Origin: Hydrogenovibrio sp049975065
Lineage (GTDB): Bacteria; Pseudomonadota; Gammaproteobacteria; Thiomicrospirales; Thiomicrospiraceae
Assembly (NCBI GenBank): GCA_049975065.1
Contig: JBNGDN010000060.1
Reading direction: 5' to 3' (one strand)
Length of the DNA stretch: 12,602 bases
The notes beneath the pieces were generated by a model. That model saw nothing but the letters and a program-made list of their open reading frames with translations. It was not told where the DNA came from and ran no database searches. A program made the translations under genes and the position numbers. This document shows positions 6,229-12,602 of the stretch, piece after piece (the first letter of the stretch is position 1; each line of letters opens with the position of its first letter).

Positions 6229-6666
6229 TCAGTGAGACGCATCACGTTTTGAGCTCGACTCTTGGTGTGACGGCTGATTAAGCTGATTTGGCCGATTCGG
6301 CGATTCGGCGTCTGGACGATCTGCTTCATCCCGCTGCCAATAGTCTTCTTCAAGGCTGGGATCCAATTCGTCACTCAATTCATGCGTTGGATTGGGTAAC
6401 TGAATAATCTGACTCGGCCAGAGAAAGATAATCACCACTTTCAGGCTCCAGAAAATCATCGCGTAAATGACCAACGCAAACACCAGCACCACCGGCAACC
6501 CCAGCAGTAAATCAACAAACAGCGCTTCACCGGCCAGCATTTTCGCTAAAAACGCCTTTTCAATAAAGGCAAAGTGCAGCCAATAAAACGTGCCTGCCAG
6601 ACTCAATGCCAGCACCAGCCAACTTAACGGAAACGCAATTCGGGAATTTCGAAATAAACACAACAT
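6229..6666 (-). CDS. Two-TM membrane protein, unknown function
   Basis: A 145-residue protein with two hydrophobic segments (roughly residues 11-34 and 50-82) and a strongly acidic, then Asn/Gln/Pro-rich C-terminal tail that is probably disordered and cytoplasmic. I do not recognise a family. An upstream in-frame ATG at 6696 would add 10 residues and overlap nudF by 28 bases, but it has no SD. The ATG at 6666 follows the nudF stop by 2 bases and is preferred, though its SD is also weak. It lies between nudF and the MATE gene with almost no spacing, so it is co-transcribed. A link to either is not shown by sequence. Confidence 0.65.
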   Translation of the reverse strand: MLCLFRNSRIAFPLSWLVLALSLAGTFYWLHFAFIEKAFLAKMLAGEALFVDLLLGLPVVLVFALVIYAMIFWSLKVVIIFLWPSQIIQLPNPTHELSDELDPSLEEDYWQRDEADRPDAESPNRPNQLNQPSHQESSSKRDASH

Positions 6667-6668
6667 AG

Positions 6669-7286
6669 TTAACCAAGTTTCTGATAAAACAGCCATTGTA
6701 AGGCAATAATGGTACTGGCGACATTGAATTTGGCCTGTTGCAAAGATGCCAGCGCCGTTTCAAAGTCCAGTTTCACCAAACGAATATCCTCCACTTCATC
6801 GGCTTGACCGCCAAACTCGGGCAAGGCGGTTGAATCCACCGCCGCCGCGTACAGATGCAGAATTTCGCTGCTGCCGCCCGGACTGGGGTAAAACTCGCAA
6901 ATGAATTCAAACGTCGCCTCGGAGACACCGGCTTCCTCATAAGCCTCGCGCGCGCAGGCCGCTAGGCGAGTTTCGCCTTCGTCAATCATCCCTGCAACTG
7001 GCTCAATCAACCAGGCCTGGTCATTTTGCTCCAGTGCTTGCGGCAAGGCACCGGCGCGACACTGTTCCACCAACACCACCTGTTCTGCGGCCAAATCGTA
7101 CAGCAATACCACCACGGCCTGACCGCGCCCAAACAATTCACGATCAATCCAAGGCGACCAACCGCCCTGATATAAGGTGTGGCGAAAATGCACACGGTCG
7201 ATTTTAAAAAAACCGTCGTAGCCTCGCTCGGTGGCGGCGATTTCAATGCGCTTTTCAGCTTCGTGAGTTTGTTTGTCCTTGGACAC
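6669..7286 (-). CDS. nudF: ADP-ribose pyrophosphatase, Nudix family
   Basis: Nudix hydrolase that cleaves ADP-ribose to AMP and ribose 5-phosphate in the cytoplasm. With the start used here it has 205 residues, close to E. coli NudF. The Nudix box Gx5Ex7REUxEExGU is complete: G99, E105, R113-E114, E117-E118, G120. The N-terminal strand region (WIDRELFGRGQAVVVLLYD) and the PSPGGSSEILHLYAA segment after the box are typical of the NudF/TrgB branch. The frame remains open to a TTG at 7310. The GTG at 7286 is preferred because TAAGGA lies 7 bases upstream. It follows alr after 70 bases that contain a 10-bp phased repeat, and precedes the two-TM gene by 2 bases. Confidence 0.88.
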   Translation of the reverse strand: MSKDKQTHEAEKRIEIAATERGYDGFFKIDRVHFRHTLYQGGWSPWIDRELFGRGQAVVVLLYDLAAEQVVLVEQCRAGALPQALEQNDQAWLIEPVAGMIDEGETRLAACAREAYEEAGVSEATFEFICEFYPSPGGSSEILHLYAAAVDSTALPEFGGQADEVEDIRLVKLDFETALASLQQAKFNVASTIIALQWLFYQKLG

Positions 7287-7300
7287 CAATTTTTCCTTAC

Positions 7301-7340
7301 TTGAATTCAACAGGATTCAACATGATTCAACATCATTCAA
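7301..7340. repeat. 10-bp phased direct repeats upstream of nudF
   Basis: Four consecutive 10-base units end in ATTCAA: ttgAATTCAA, cagGATTCAA, catGATTCAA, catCATTCAA. On the minus strand this is TTGAAT every 10 bases, almost one helical turn, ending 14 bases before the nudF GTG. It could be a protein-binding array or cluster of -35-like hexamers, or simple slippage. Confidence 0.7.
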
Positions 7341-7356
7341 TACAACTCATGCCGAT

Positions 7357-8433
7357 TTAACCCACCTGCTCACAGTCCAGCCGCGGCACTCGCTGGGTGA
7401 CATTGCACAAGAGTTCATAGCCGATGGTGCCGCAGGCCTGGGCGATTTCGTCCACCGGCAACCCCTGCCCCCATAAAATGGCACTGTCTCCGATGGCCAC
7501 CCGCTCCGCGAGTTCGGTGACATCCACGGAAAGCATGTCCATCGACACCCGCCCGGCCATCGGCATTCGTTGCCCATGGATCAGCACCGGTGTACCGGCG
7601 GGCGCACAACGCGGATACCCATCCCCATAGCCCGCCGCCACCGCCGCAATCAAACTGCGGCGCGGCGCAACCCAGGCCTGGCCATAGCCGACCGACTCCC
7701 CGGCAGGCACCCATTTTAGGCTGATGATTTTTGAAATGAGGCTCATAGTGGGCTGCAATCCCAATCGTGCTTCCGCACCCGCCCCATACAACATAATGCC
7801 GGGGCGCACCCAATCGTAATGCATTTGCGGATAACGCTGGATCGCGGCGGAATTGGCCAGGCTTTTCATATCAGAACGAGCGGCCGTCATTTTTTCAAAA
7901 ACCGAAAATTGCTGCATCGAAAAGGCTTCCGATTCCTCCGCCGATGCCAGATGCGACATCCAGCAGACCTGAACCGGCATCGGCAGCGCCTCCACAGCGG
8001 CCAGCACCTTATCCAATTCCGACACCTCAAATCCCAAGCGATGCATGCCGGTGTCCACTTTCAGCCACAGAGTCAGCGGCGTTCGGATGCGACTGCGCTG
8101 CAACCATTCAAGCTGTTGCCAGTTATGCAGCGAGGCTTCCAACCGGTGTTGCGCGACCAGCGGCCATTCCGCTTCGGAAAACACCCCTTCCAACAACACT
8201 ATTGGGTGTAAAAACCCTCTTTGCCGCAAAGCCATCCCTTCATCAATGGAGGCCACCCCAAACCCATCGGCTTGCGCCAATTCACGCGCCACAGTTTCAA
8301 TACCGTGACCGTAGCCGTTGGATTTTACAATTGCCAACACTTTGGATTGCGGTGCCAAGGTGCGTGCTACATTTAAGTTATGCTGAAAGGCCGACAGGTG
8401 AATACAGGCCTGGATTGGGCGATAAAGCGGCAT
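7357..8433 (-). CDS. alr: Alanine racemase
   Basis: PLP-dependent interconversion of L- and D-alanine, supplying D-Ala for peptidoglycan. At 358 residues it is standard length. The PLP lysine is K37 in AIVKSNGYGHG, and the second catalytic base is Y250 in ESVGYG. The barrel motifs LKVDTGMHRLG (124-134), MSHLASAEE (159-167) and RPGIMLYG (210-217), plus the C-terminal GRVSMDM (294-300), are all present. The ATG at 8433 is the only convincing start, with AAGAG about 10 bases upstream. It follows dnaB by 141 bases, the common proteobacterial order dnaB-alr. Three CAGGCCTG copies lie in the gene (7433, 7673, 8405), all read Gln-Ala-Trp/Cys. Confidence 0.97.
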   Translation of the reverse strand: MPLYRPIQACIHLSAFQHNLNVARTLAPQSKVLAIVKSNGYGHGIETVARELAQADGFGVASIDEGMALRQRGFLHPIVLLEGVFSEAEWPLVAQHRLEASLHNWQQLEWLQRSRIRTPLTLWLKVDTGMHRLGFEVSELDKVLAAVEALPMPVQVCWMSHLASAEESEAFSMQQFSVFEKMTAARSDMKSLANSAAIQRYPQMHYDWVRPGIMLYGAGAEARLGLQPTMSLISKIISLKWVPAGESVGYGQAWVAPRRSLIAAVAAGYGDGYPRCAPAGTPVLIHGQRMPMAGRVSMDMLSVDVTELAERVAIGDSAILWGQGLPVDEIAQACGTIGYELLCNVTQRVPRLDCEQVG

Positions 8434-8467
8434 AATGAGTCACTCTTTACGGGACGTAATCAAATCA

Positions 8468-8490
8468 GTGAAACGGTTTTCACGGTGAAA
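8468..8490 (-). promoter_or_regulatory. Hairpin and repeated GTGAAA motif upstream of alr
   Basis: In the dnaB-alr gap, GTGAAA (8468-8473) and TTTCAC (8478-8483) form a 6-bp stem with a 4-base loop, and a second GTGAAA follows at 8485-8490. TTTCACGGT occurs at 8478-8486 and again at 8519-8527. There is no T-run, so it is not a terminator. It may be an operator or leader element for alr. No clear promoter pair was identified. Confidence 0.35.
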
Positions 8491-8574
8491 TTCAACCACA
8501 GTTCGGGCACACGTCGTCTTTCACGGTCGGGTTCGATTCATAAGAATCATTCACGAATCTAGGGGCTATTCAGG

Positions 8575-10056
8575 CTAATAATACTGTTCAGTTGCCTCAA
8601 GACGTATGTGATTTTCAAATTTGGTGTACTCACCCAAAAAGGTCAAATACACCGTATCCAGCGAGCCATTTCGGTGTTTACCGACAATAATCTCCGCCTC
8701 ACCTTTACGCTCATTATCGACATCGGGATTGTACACTTCATCCCGATAGATAAATAAAATCAAATCCGCATCCTGCTCAATGGCGCCCGATTCACGCAAA
8801 TCCGACATTTTCGGGCGCTTATCAGGGCGTTGCTCCAGATTACGACTGAGCTGTGACAGCGCGATAACCGGAAGCTCCAACTCTTTGGCAATGGCTTTCA
8901 AGCCACGGGATATTTCAGAAATTTCATTAACACGGTTGTCGGTGTTGGTAGAACCTCGCATCAGTTGCAGATAGTCAATCACAATCAAGCGCAAGCCGGT
9001 CACCGCGTCCTCCGGCACCAGGCGTTCACTTTCCTGAAGGCTTCTACCCGCTTCTTTTGCCGCCGCCTCACGCGCTTCCAGTTCCGCTTTAGCGGCTTTT
9101 AACTGGGCATCGCGAATGTCTTTGTCGATGCGTCTGGCACGCGCACGCAAATCGGTGATGCGTAATGCAGGGGTGTCGTCGATGTAAATCTGGGTTTTTG
9201 CCAACTGACCCGCGGCTCGGGTCAAATTGGTAAAATCTTCCCCCTCCATTCGCCCGGTACGGATGCGGTCGGCTTTGATTCGCCCTACCGAGCTGAGCAT
9301 TCTCAGCACCAGCTGCTCACTGGGCATTTCCATACTGAAAACCGCAACAGGATGATTTTGCAAAGCGATATTCTCGGCCAGGTTCATCGAAAACGTGGTT
9401 TTCCCCATTGATGGACGCCCAGCGACAATAATCAAATCGCCGTTCTGTAAACCGGATGTCAACTCATCAAATTTCGTGTATTTTGTCGCCAGCCCAGTGA
9501 GACCACCATCATTATTAAAACGCTCGTCAATCGTCATCACCGCTTTTTGAAGCAGCGGCTGTATCGTCTGGTATTCTCGTTGTTTATTGGCACCCTGCTC
9601 GGCGATGCTCATCACTTTGGACTCGGCAAAGTCCAACACATCGCGTATGTCTTTACCTTGGGGAAAATAACTGGCTTCAGCAATCTCATTCGACGCGGCG
9701 ATCAAGGAACGGAGGATCGACTTGTCACGAATCGTTTGAGCGTAAAAATGGATATTGACGGAACCGGGGGTATTGGTCACCAAATCAATCAAATAAGTCT
9801 TATCGCCTACCTCTTGCAATTGTCCTCTGGACGCCAGCATTTCAATGACCGTCACCACATCAAACGGCGTGTTACGGTTACTGAGTTCGAGAATCGCATC
9901 ATAAATCAGGCGGTGCGGAAGCGTGTAAAAATCATCCACCATCAGCAGAGCCGAAATATCGGCCAGCTTTTCATTGTCCAATAACAAGCCGCCGATCACC
10001 GCCTGTTCAGACTCAATCGAATGGGGCGGCGTTTTAAAAAAATCGTCTTCAGTCAT
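8575..10056 (-). CDS. dnaB: Replicative DNA helicase DnaB
   Basis: Hexameric 5'-3' helicase that drives the replication fork. The 493-residue protein has an N-terminal helical domain (about 1-110; SIESEQAVIGGLLLDN at 13-28), a linker, and a RecA-like ATPase domain. Walker A is GRPSMGKT at 213-220, the catalytic Glu is in SMEMPSE at 241-247, and Walker B is LIVIDYLQL at 357-365 with D361. The DNA-binding loop region includes SRGLKAIAKEL and SQLSRNLEQRPDKRPKMSDL, followed by the arginine-finger segment. It is longer than E. coli DnaB (471) because of an Ala/Glu/Lys/Arg-rich insert at about 311-353 just before Walker B. The frame is open 5 codons further to a GTG; the ATG at 10056 fits the family N-terminus, though its SD is weak. 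No intein is present. Confidence 0.97.
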   Translation of the reverse strand: MTEDDFFKTPPHSIESEQAVIGGLLLDNEKLADISALLMVDDFYTLPHRLIYDAILELSNRNTPFDVVTVIEMLASRGQLQEVGDKTYLIDLVTNTPGSVNIHFYAQTIRDKSILRSLIAASNEIAEASYFPQGKDIRDVLDFAESKVMSIAEQGANKQREYQTIQPLLQKAVMTIDERFNNDGGLTGLATKYTKFDELTSGLQNGDLIIVAGRPSMGKTTFSMNLAENIALQNHPVAVFSMEMPSEQLVLRMLSSVGRIKADRIRTGRMEGEDFTNLTRAAGQLAKTQIYIDDTPALRITDLRARARRIDKDIRDAQLKAAKAELEAREAAAKEAGRSLQESERLVPEDAVTGLRLIVIDYLQLMRGSTNTDNRVNEISEISRGLKAIAKELELPVIALSQLSRNLEQRPDKRPKMSDLRESGAIEQDADLILFIYRDEVYNPDVDNERKGEAEIIVGKHRNGSLDTVYLTFLGEYTKFENHIRLEATEQYY

Positions 10057-10106
10057 TTGGTACAAACCCACTGGGGATTAACAAGAATTCAGAGAACCCT
10101 ATGCGG

Positions 10107-10126
10107 TCATAAGCGATCATAAGCGA
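10107..10126. repeat. 10-bp tandem repeat in the dnaB leader
   Basis: TCATAAGCGA occurs twice back to back (10107-10116, 10117-10126), about 50 bases before the dnaB ATG and downstream of the candidate -10. The function is unknown; it could be a binding site or a leader structure. Confidence 0.75.
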
Positions 10127-10194
10127 TAAAACATCATGAATACCGCAAAATCCGCGGCGCAACAACACACGCCTCACGATTCTGGAAACCCCAT

Positions 10195-10200
10195 ATTATA
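10195..10200 (-). promoter_or_regulatory. Candidate dnaB promoter (-10)
   Basis: A perfect TATAAT on the minus strand at 10200-10195 is correctly oriented between the ribosomal terminator and dnaB. No good -35 lies at 16-18 bases, so it may need an activator or be weak. The resulting leader would be about 130 bases. Confidence 0.4.
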
Positions 10201-10313
10201 CGGCAAAGACAGGTTTTAAAGCGTTTTTCCGAGTGGCTAAATTGCGTTGAAACCCGTTTCAGGGAGAGGCTGAATCATCCACCTCAAAAGCATCGGCATC
10301 GAATCGCCGACAT

Positions 10314-10341
10314 AAAAAAAGCGAGGCCACGCCTCGCTTTT
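10314..10341 (-). terminator. Intrinsic terminator of the rpsF-rplI operon
   Basis: GCGAGGC (10321-10327) and GCCTCGC (10331-10337) form a perfect 7-bp stem with a 3-base loop, flanked by A and T runs. On the minus strand it is followed by seven T residues. It lies about 60 bases past the rplI stop and separates the ribosomal operon from dnaB. Confidence 0.93.
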
Positions 10342-10351
10342 AAAGCTTGAA

Positions 10352-10379
10352 ACACCTTTTCACAGGGATGTGAAGGTGT
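10352..10379 (-). other. Hairpin between rplI stop and terminator
   Basis: ACACC (10352-10356) pairs with GGTGT (10375-10379), and TTCACA (10359-10364) with TGTGAA (10369-10374), with a two-base bulge and loop GGGA. There is no T-run, so it may protect the mRNA 3' end or assist termination. Confidence 0.5.
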
Positions 10380-10399
10380 CCGCAACAAAGCCGGTCGAA

Positions 10400-10852
10400 T
10401 CAGTGCTCGGCGGCTTTTACATCTACCGTGATAGAAGCGACCACATCAGAGTGCAGCTCCACGTCAAACTCAGACGTGCCGACGAAACGAATCGCGCCCT
10501 CTGGCATGCGCACATTCTTACGCTCAACCTCAAAACCAAGACTGGAAAGCGCATCGGCGATGTCTGCGGTGCCAACGGAACCAAACAACTTACCTTCGTC
10601 ACCCGCAACGGATTCAATGGTCACCACCACACCGTTCATTTTTTCATAAACCGCTTGGGCGTCAGCCAAAGCTTGCGCGGCCAATTTTTCAAGCTCAGCG
10701 CGACGCGCTTCAAACTCAGCGATATTTTCTTTGGTGGCTGGCTTGGCTTTACCCTGCGGAATCAGAAAATTGCGCGCAAAGCCGGACTTAACAGTCACCT
10801 GATCGCCCAAAGAACCCAGGTTCTGAACCTTTTCAAGTAAAATAACATTCAT
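10400..10852 (-). CDS. rplI: 50S ribosomal protein bL9
   Basis: A 150-residue large-subunit protein that binds 23S rRNA near the L1 stalk. It has the typical N-terminal domain (MNVILLEKVQNLGSLGD, then VKSGFARNFLIPQGKA at 21-36 with the conserved rRNA-binding residues), a long connecting helix (about 41-75) and a C-terminal domain including GKLFGSVGTADIADAL. Its length matches E. coli L9 (149). The ATG at 10852 has AGAGGG about 6 bases upstream. It is last gene of the operon, 33 bases after the membrane-protein gene, and is followed by a hairpin and a strong terminator. Confidence 0.98.
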   Translation of the reverse strand: MNVILLEKVQNLGSLGDQVTVKSGFARNFLIPQGKAKPATKENIAEFEARRAELEKLAAQALADAQAVYEKMNGVVVTIESVAGDEGKLFGSVGTADIADALSSLGFEVERKNVRMPEGAIRFVGTSEFDVELHSDVVASITVDVKAAEH

Positions 10853-10885
10853 GATTAACCCTCTAAAGTTAAATGCGTTTAGGCC

Positions 10886-11773
10886 CTACTCGGCCTCTGT
10901 CCACCGGTTTCGAATATCCACCCAAATGTCAATCAAACCGATGGTTGCTAAAATTAAAATGGCCTGTGGAAATAAAAACAGAAGCACATACAAACCGCCC
11001 AGCCAAAAAGTGCTCATCTGGCGCTTATTGACCGTGTGGTGCGCCACCGCCAAGCCCTGAAACAGCAGCCCGGCCATTAACACACCGGACAAGTCCTGAA
11101 TCAGATCGCTTTGGGTAAACAGCCCGACCAAGGCCACCAGAACCGCCAAGCCTGCCAATCCTTTCGGCAACCGAATTTCATAGAAATCGGCACGAAACTG
11201 CCCCGGCACATACAAGGCACTCTGCCACCAACGTCCCAACAGCACGATGGCAAACCACAGCAGCACCACAAACATCGCCAGCAGCATGGTCGCCACCTGA
11301 ACCAACTCAGCCAACATGGCTTCCGGGTAAGGGGTACCGGCCTGGTCAAACACCGGTTTGACAAACTCAGTCATCACCGACTGCCACCAAACCGTGGTAT
11401 CGCCAACGGCTAAATGAAAGGCAATGACACCGCCCCCCACCAGCAGCATATCCAGCGTCAGGCTCAAGGCCATGGAACCGGTGTTTCGCAACACCCAGCT
11501 TAACAGCCAGATCGGCAGCATATATTCCATGACACTGACCAGGCCAGGCCAAATGGAACCGGACATGGCAAAGCTGAGTCCCAGATTGACGACCATGGCC
11601 GCCGCCAGAACCTTTAACCCTTCCTGCTCACCGACGCGAAGTGTGACCAGCGCGATGATCGCCCCGACCAAGACGCCGAACGGTGCGATCCAGACCGTCA
11701 GTGCCGACAGGAGCAGAATCGCAATATACGCTTGCATCGGCCCTTTCATGACATAATTGGCGACACTCAGCAT
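10886..11773 (-). CDS. DUF2232/YybS-like polytopic membrane protein
   Basis: A 295-residue, very hydrophobic protein with about 8-9 predicted membrane segments (clear ones near residues 15-47, 54-72, 100-120, 158-182, 207-226 and 260-285). A gene for such a protein between rpsR and rplI is a known arrangement in several gammaproteobacteria and belongs to the DUF2232 group as I recall it; its molecular function is not established. The ATG at 11773 has AAGGA 6 bases upstream. It lies 38 bases after rpsR and 33 before rplI, so it is co-transcribed with ribosomal genes. Confidence 0.8.
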   Translation of the reverse strand: MLSVANYVMKGPMQAYIAILLLSALTVWIAPFGVLVGAIIALVTLRVGEQEGLKVLAAAMVVNLGLSFAMSGSIWPGLVSVMEYMLPIWLLSWVLRNTGSMALSLTLDMLLVGGGVIAFHLAVGDTTVWWQSVMTEFVKPVFDQAGTPYPEAMLAELVQVATMLLAMFVVLLWFAIVLLGRWWQSALYVPGQFRADFYEIRLPKGLAGLAVLVALVGLFTQSDLIQDLSGVLMAGLLFQGLAVAHHTVNKRQMSTFWLGGLYVLLFLFPQAILILATIGLIDIWVDIRNRWTEAE

Positions 11774-11811
11774 GATCTGTCCTTCGCTTTATTTCCAACT
11801 AAAAGATCCGA

Positions 11812-12039
11812 TTACTTATGCTGATCCGTGTAAGGCAACAACGCTAGGTAACGTGCGCGTTTGATGGCCGTAGCCAACTGACGCTGGTATTTCGCACTGG
11901 TTCCCGTAATGCGGCTCGGTACAATTTTACCGGTTTCCGTAATATAGCTTCTCAGGGTGTCCAGGTCTTTATAGTCAATCTCTTTGACACCATCCACGGT
12001 AAAACGACAGAATTTTTTTCTTCCAAAACCTCTAGCCAT
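11812..12039 (-). CDS. rpsR: 30S ribosomal protein bS18
   Basis: A 75-residue small-subunit protein that pairs with S6 on the central domain of 16S rRNA. Conserved features are MARGFGRKKFCRFT at the N-terminus, IDYKDLDTLRSYI at 21-33, the basic core GKIVPSRITGTSAKYQRQL and AIKRARYLALLPY at the end. An AGGAG lies just upstream, within the 3' end of rpsF. The gap to rpsF is only 2 bases, consistent with coordinated S6/S18 synthesis. Confidence 0.98.
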   Translation of the reverse strand: MARGFGRKKFCRFTVDGVKEIDYKDLDTLRSYITETGKIVPSRITGTSAKYQRQLATAIKRARYLALLPYTDQHK

Positions 12040-12041
12040 GA

Positions 12042-12383
12042 TTACTCTCCTCTACGCTTATCGTCTTTCTGAGCGGCCATCGCCGATGGCTCTGTCACCG
12101 CTTCTTTACGCTTGATGAACATATTGCGCAATACCGCATCGTTGTAATAGAACAGATTATCAAGCTCGTCCAGCGTGGCTTGATCGCATTCGATGTTCAT
12201 CAGAATGTAATGGGCTTTGTGGACTTTATTGATGAGGTAGGCGAGCTGGCGACGCCCCCAGTCTTCCAGACGATGCACGGCACCGCCGTTTTCTTCGATC
12301 AGACCGCGGTAACGCTCAATCATGGCAGGCACCTGTTCACTTTGATCAGGGTGCACTAGAAATACGACTTCATAATGACGCAT
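12042..12383 (-). CDS. rpsF: 30S ribosomal protein bS6
   Basis: A 113-residue small-subunit protein forming a heterodimer with S18. It starts MRHYEVVFLVHPDQSEQV, with GGAVHRLEDWGRRQLAYLI (34-52) and KAHYILMNIEC (56-66) as conserved strands, and has a polar C-terminal tail ending DDKRRGE; no Glu-repeat tail is present. The ATG at 12383 has AAGGAG 8 bases upstream. It is the first gene of the operon, preceded by a roughly 100-base leader with a hairpin and a consensus promoter. Confidence 0.98.
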   Translation of the reverse strand: MRHYEVVFLVHPDQSEQVPAMIERYRGLIEENGGAVHRLEDWGRRQLAYLINKVHKAHYILMNIECDQATLDELDNLFYYNDAVLRNMFIKRKEAVTEPSAMAAQKDDKRRGE

Positions 12384-12412
12384 TTATGGATCTCCTTATG
12401 GATTAAAAGTCA

Positions 12413-12442
12413 GCTTCCCGGCGCGATTCCGGCCGATGAAGC
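12413..12442 (-). promoter_or_regulatory. rpsF leader hairpin, candidate S6:S18 autoregulatory site
   Basis: In the untranslated leader, GCTTC (minus 12442-12438) pairs with GAAGC (12417-12413). An asymmetric internal loop (AT opposite G) follows, then inner pairs CGGC/GCCG (12435-12432 with 12422-12419) and a 9-base loop. A stem with an internal bulge rich in CCG/CGG just upstream of rpsF is the type of structure known to bind the S6:S18 complex in other bacteria. The correspondence is inferred from position and shape. Confidence 0.45.
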
Positions 12443-12489
12443 AAGGAAATTCAGATTGTTAATAATTTTTAATAAACTGAAAGTGCGGC

Positions 12490-12517
12490 ATTATAAACGT
12501 TTTCAAGGTTTTTTCAA
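12490..12517 (-). promoter_or_regulatory. rpsF operon promoter
   Basis: On the minus strand TTGAAA (12517-12512) and TATAAT (12495-12490) are 16 bases apart, followed by a GC-rich discriminator (GCCGC). Transcription would start near 12483, giving a leader of about 100 bases before rpsF. Confidence 0.75.
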
Positions 12518-12602
12518 ACTAAAATCATTCACTTATTTAAGCCCGAATAGCCAGAATAGCTAAATTAAAAGCACACGCGTCAAAACGTCGAAATAAAAAA
12601 AT

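Larger units (their letters stand above)
216..8412. repeat. Dispersed palindrome CAGGCCTG, eight copies
   Basis: Exact copies start at 216, 2405, 2866, 5961, 7012, 7433, 7673 and 8405. Five of them (216, 2405, 2866, 7012, 7673) extend to the 10-bp palindrome CCAGGCCTGG. Random expectation for one 8-mer in 12.6 kb is about 0.2. The first three copies lie outside recognised genes. The other five lie in the MATE, nudF and alr genes (three in alr) and are always read CAG-GCC-TGN, giving Gln-Ala-Trp or Gln-Ala-Cys. The copy at 2405 forms the core of a terminator. Role unknown. A highly iterated palindrome, an uptake-like sequence or a protein-binding site are all possible. Confidence 0.85.
10057..10399. 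other. rplI-dnaB intergenic region
   Basis: This 343-base gap has no gene. It contains, in minus-strand order, a hairpin and a strong terminator ending the ribosomal operon, a small inverted repeat TCGGC/GCCGA (10293-10310), the 14-bp palindrome TGAAACCCGTTTCA (10248-10261), a likely dnaB -10 element and a 10-bp tandem repeat. The remainder shows nothing I can assign. Confidence 0.7.

Noticed and set aside
7819..8435. Two plus-strand open frames (130 and 163 residues) opposite alr
   Set aside because: They lie entirely within the alanine racemase gene, whose catalytic residues are intact. Compositions are typical antisense shadows.
8492..8554. 20-codon minus-strand frame ending in CPNCG between dnaB and alr
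   Set aside because: The CxxC ending is eye-catching, but only a GTG start exists, there is no SD and the length is within chance. No partner cysteines.
9547..9984. 145-residue plus-strand open frame opposite dnaB
   Set aside because: Shadow of the DnaB N-terminal coding region. No start signal or family resemblance.
10370..10840. 156-residue plus-strand open frame opposite rplI
   Set aside because: Antisense of a certain ribosomal protein gene, running through its hairpin.

Overview
The window looks like chromosome from a free-living gammaproteobacterium. Three observations point to this: the ribosomal operon order rpsF-rpsR-(polytopic membrane protein)-rplI followed by dnaB and alr, tRNAs with encoded CCA, and consensus sigma-70 promoters. 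The protein style would fit the Thiomicrospira/Hydrogenovibrio/Thiomicrorhabdus group, but that placement is inference.

Layout from left to right. (1) Bases 1-2580 form an AT-rich accessory block: a poorly coding stretch, a class II Fic protein (minus strand), a structured intergenic segment, a CcdA/CcdB-type toxin-antitoxin pair (plus strand), a strong palindromic terminator and the 3' remnant of a lost gene. The block stops at a two-gene tRNA unit (Leu-CAA then Val-GAC, minus strand) with its own consensus promoter. (2) Bases 2897-4383 hold a SPOR-domain envelope protein and, divergently, a 71-residue membrane protein of unknown role. (3) Bases 4359-10056 hold a minus-strand series read dnaB, alr, nudF, a two-TM protein, a MATE exporter and a YchJ-like protein. 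Its members are close or overlapping from nudF onward. (4) Bases 10314-12517 hold the rpsF-rpsR-DUF2232-like-rplI operon, with a consensus promoter, a leader hairpin where S6:S18 autoregulation would be expected, and a clean intrinsic terminator before dnaB.

The core genes cover translation (S6, S18, L9), replication (DnaB), cell wall precursor supply (Alr), nucleotide housekeeping (NudF), efflux (MATE) and peptidoglycan/division association (SPOR).

The most unusual signals are: an 8-bp palindrome, CAGGCCTG, present eight times and doubling as a terminator stem; an approximately 36-residue charged helical insertion in the DnaB ATPase domain; a CcdB homologue lacking the Trp of the F-plasmid gyrase-poisoning C-terminus; and an inverted-repeat-rich, terminator-ended segment between fic and ccdA. 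No CRISPR array, insertion sequence, integrase or clear new multi-gene system was seen.
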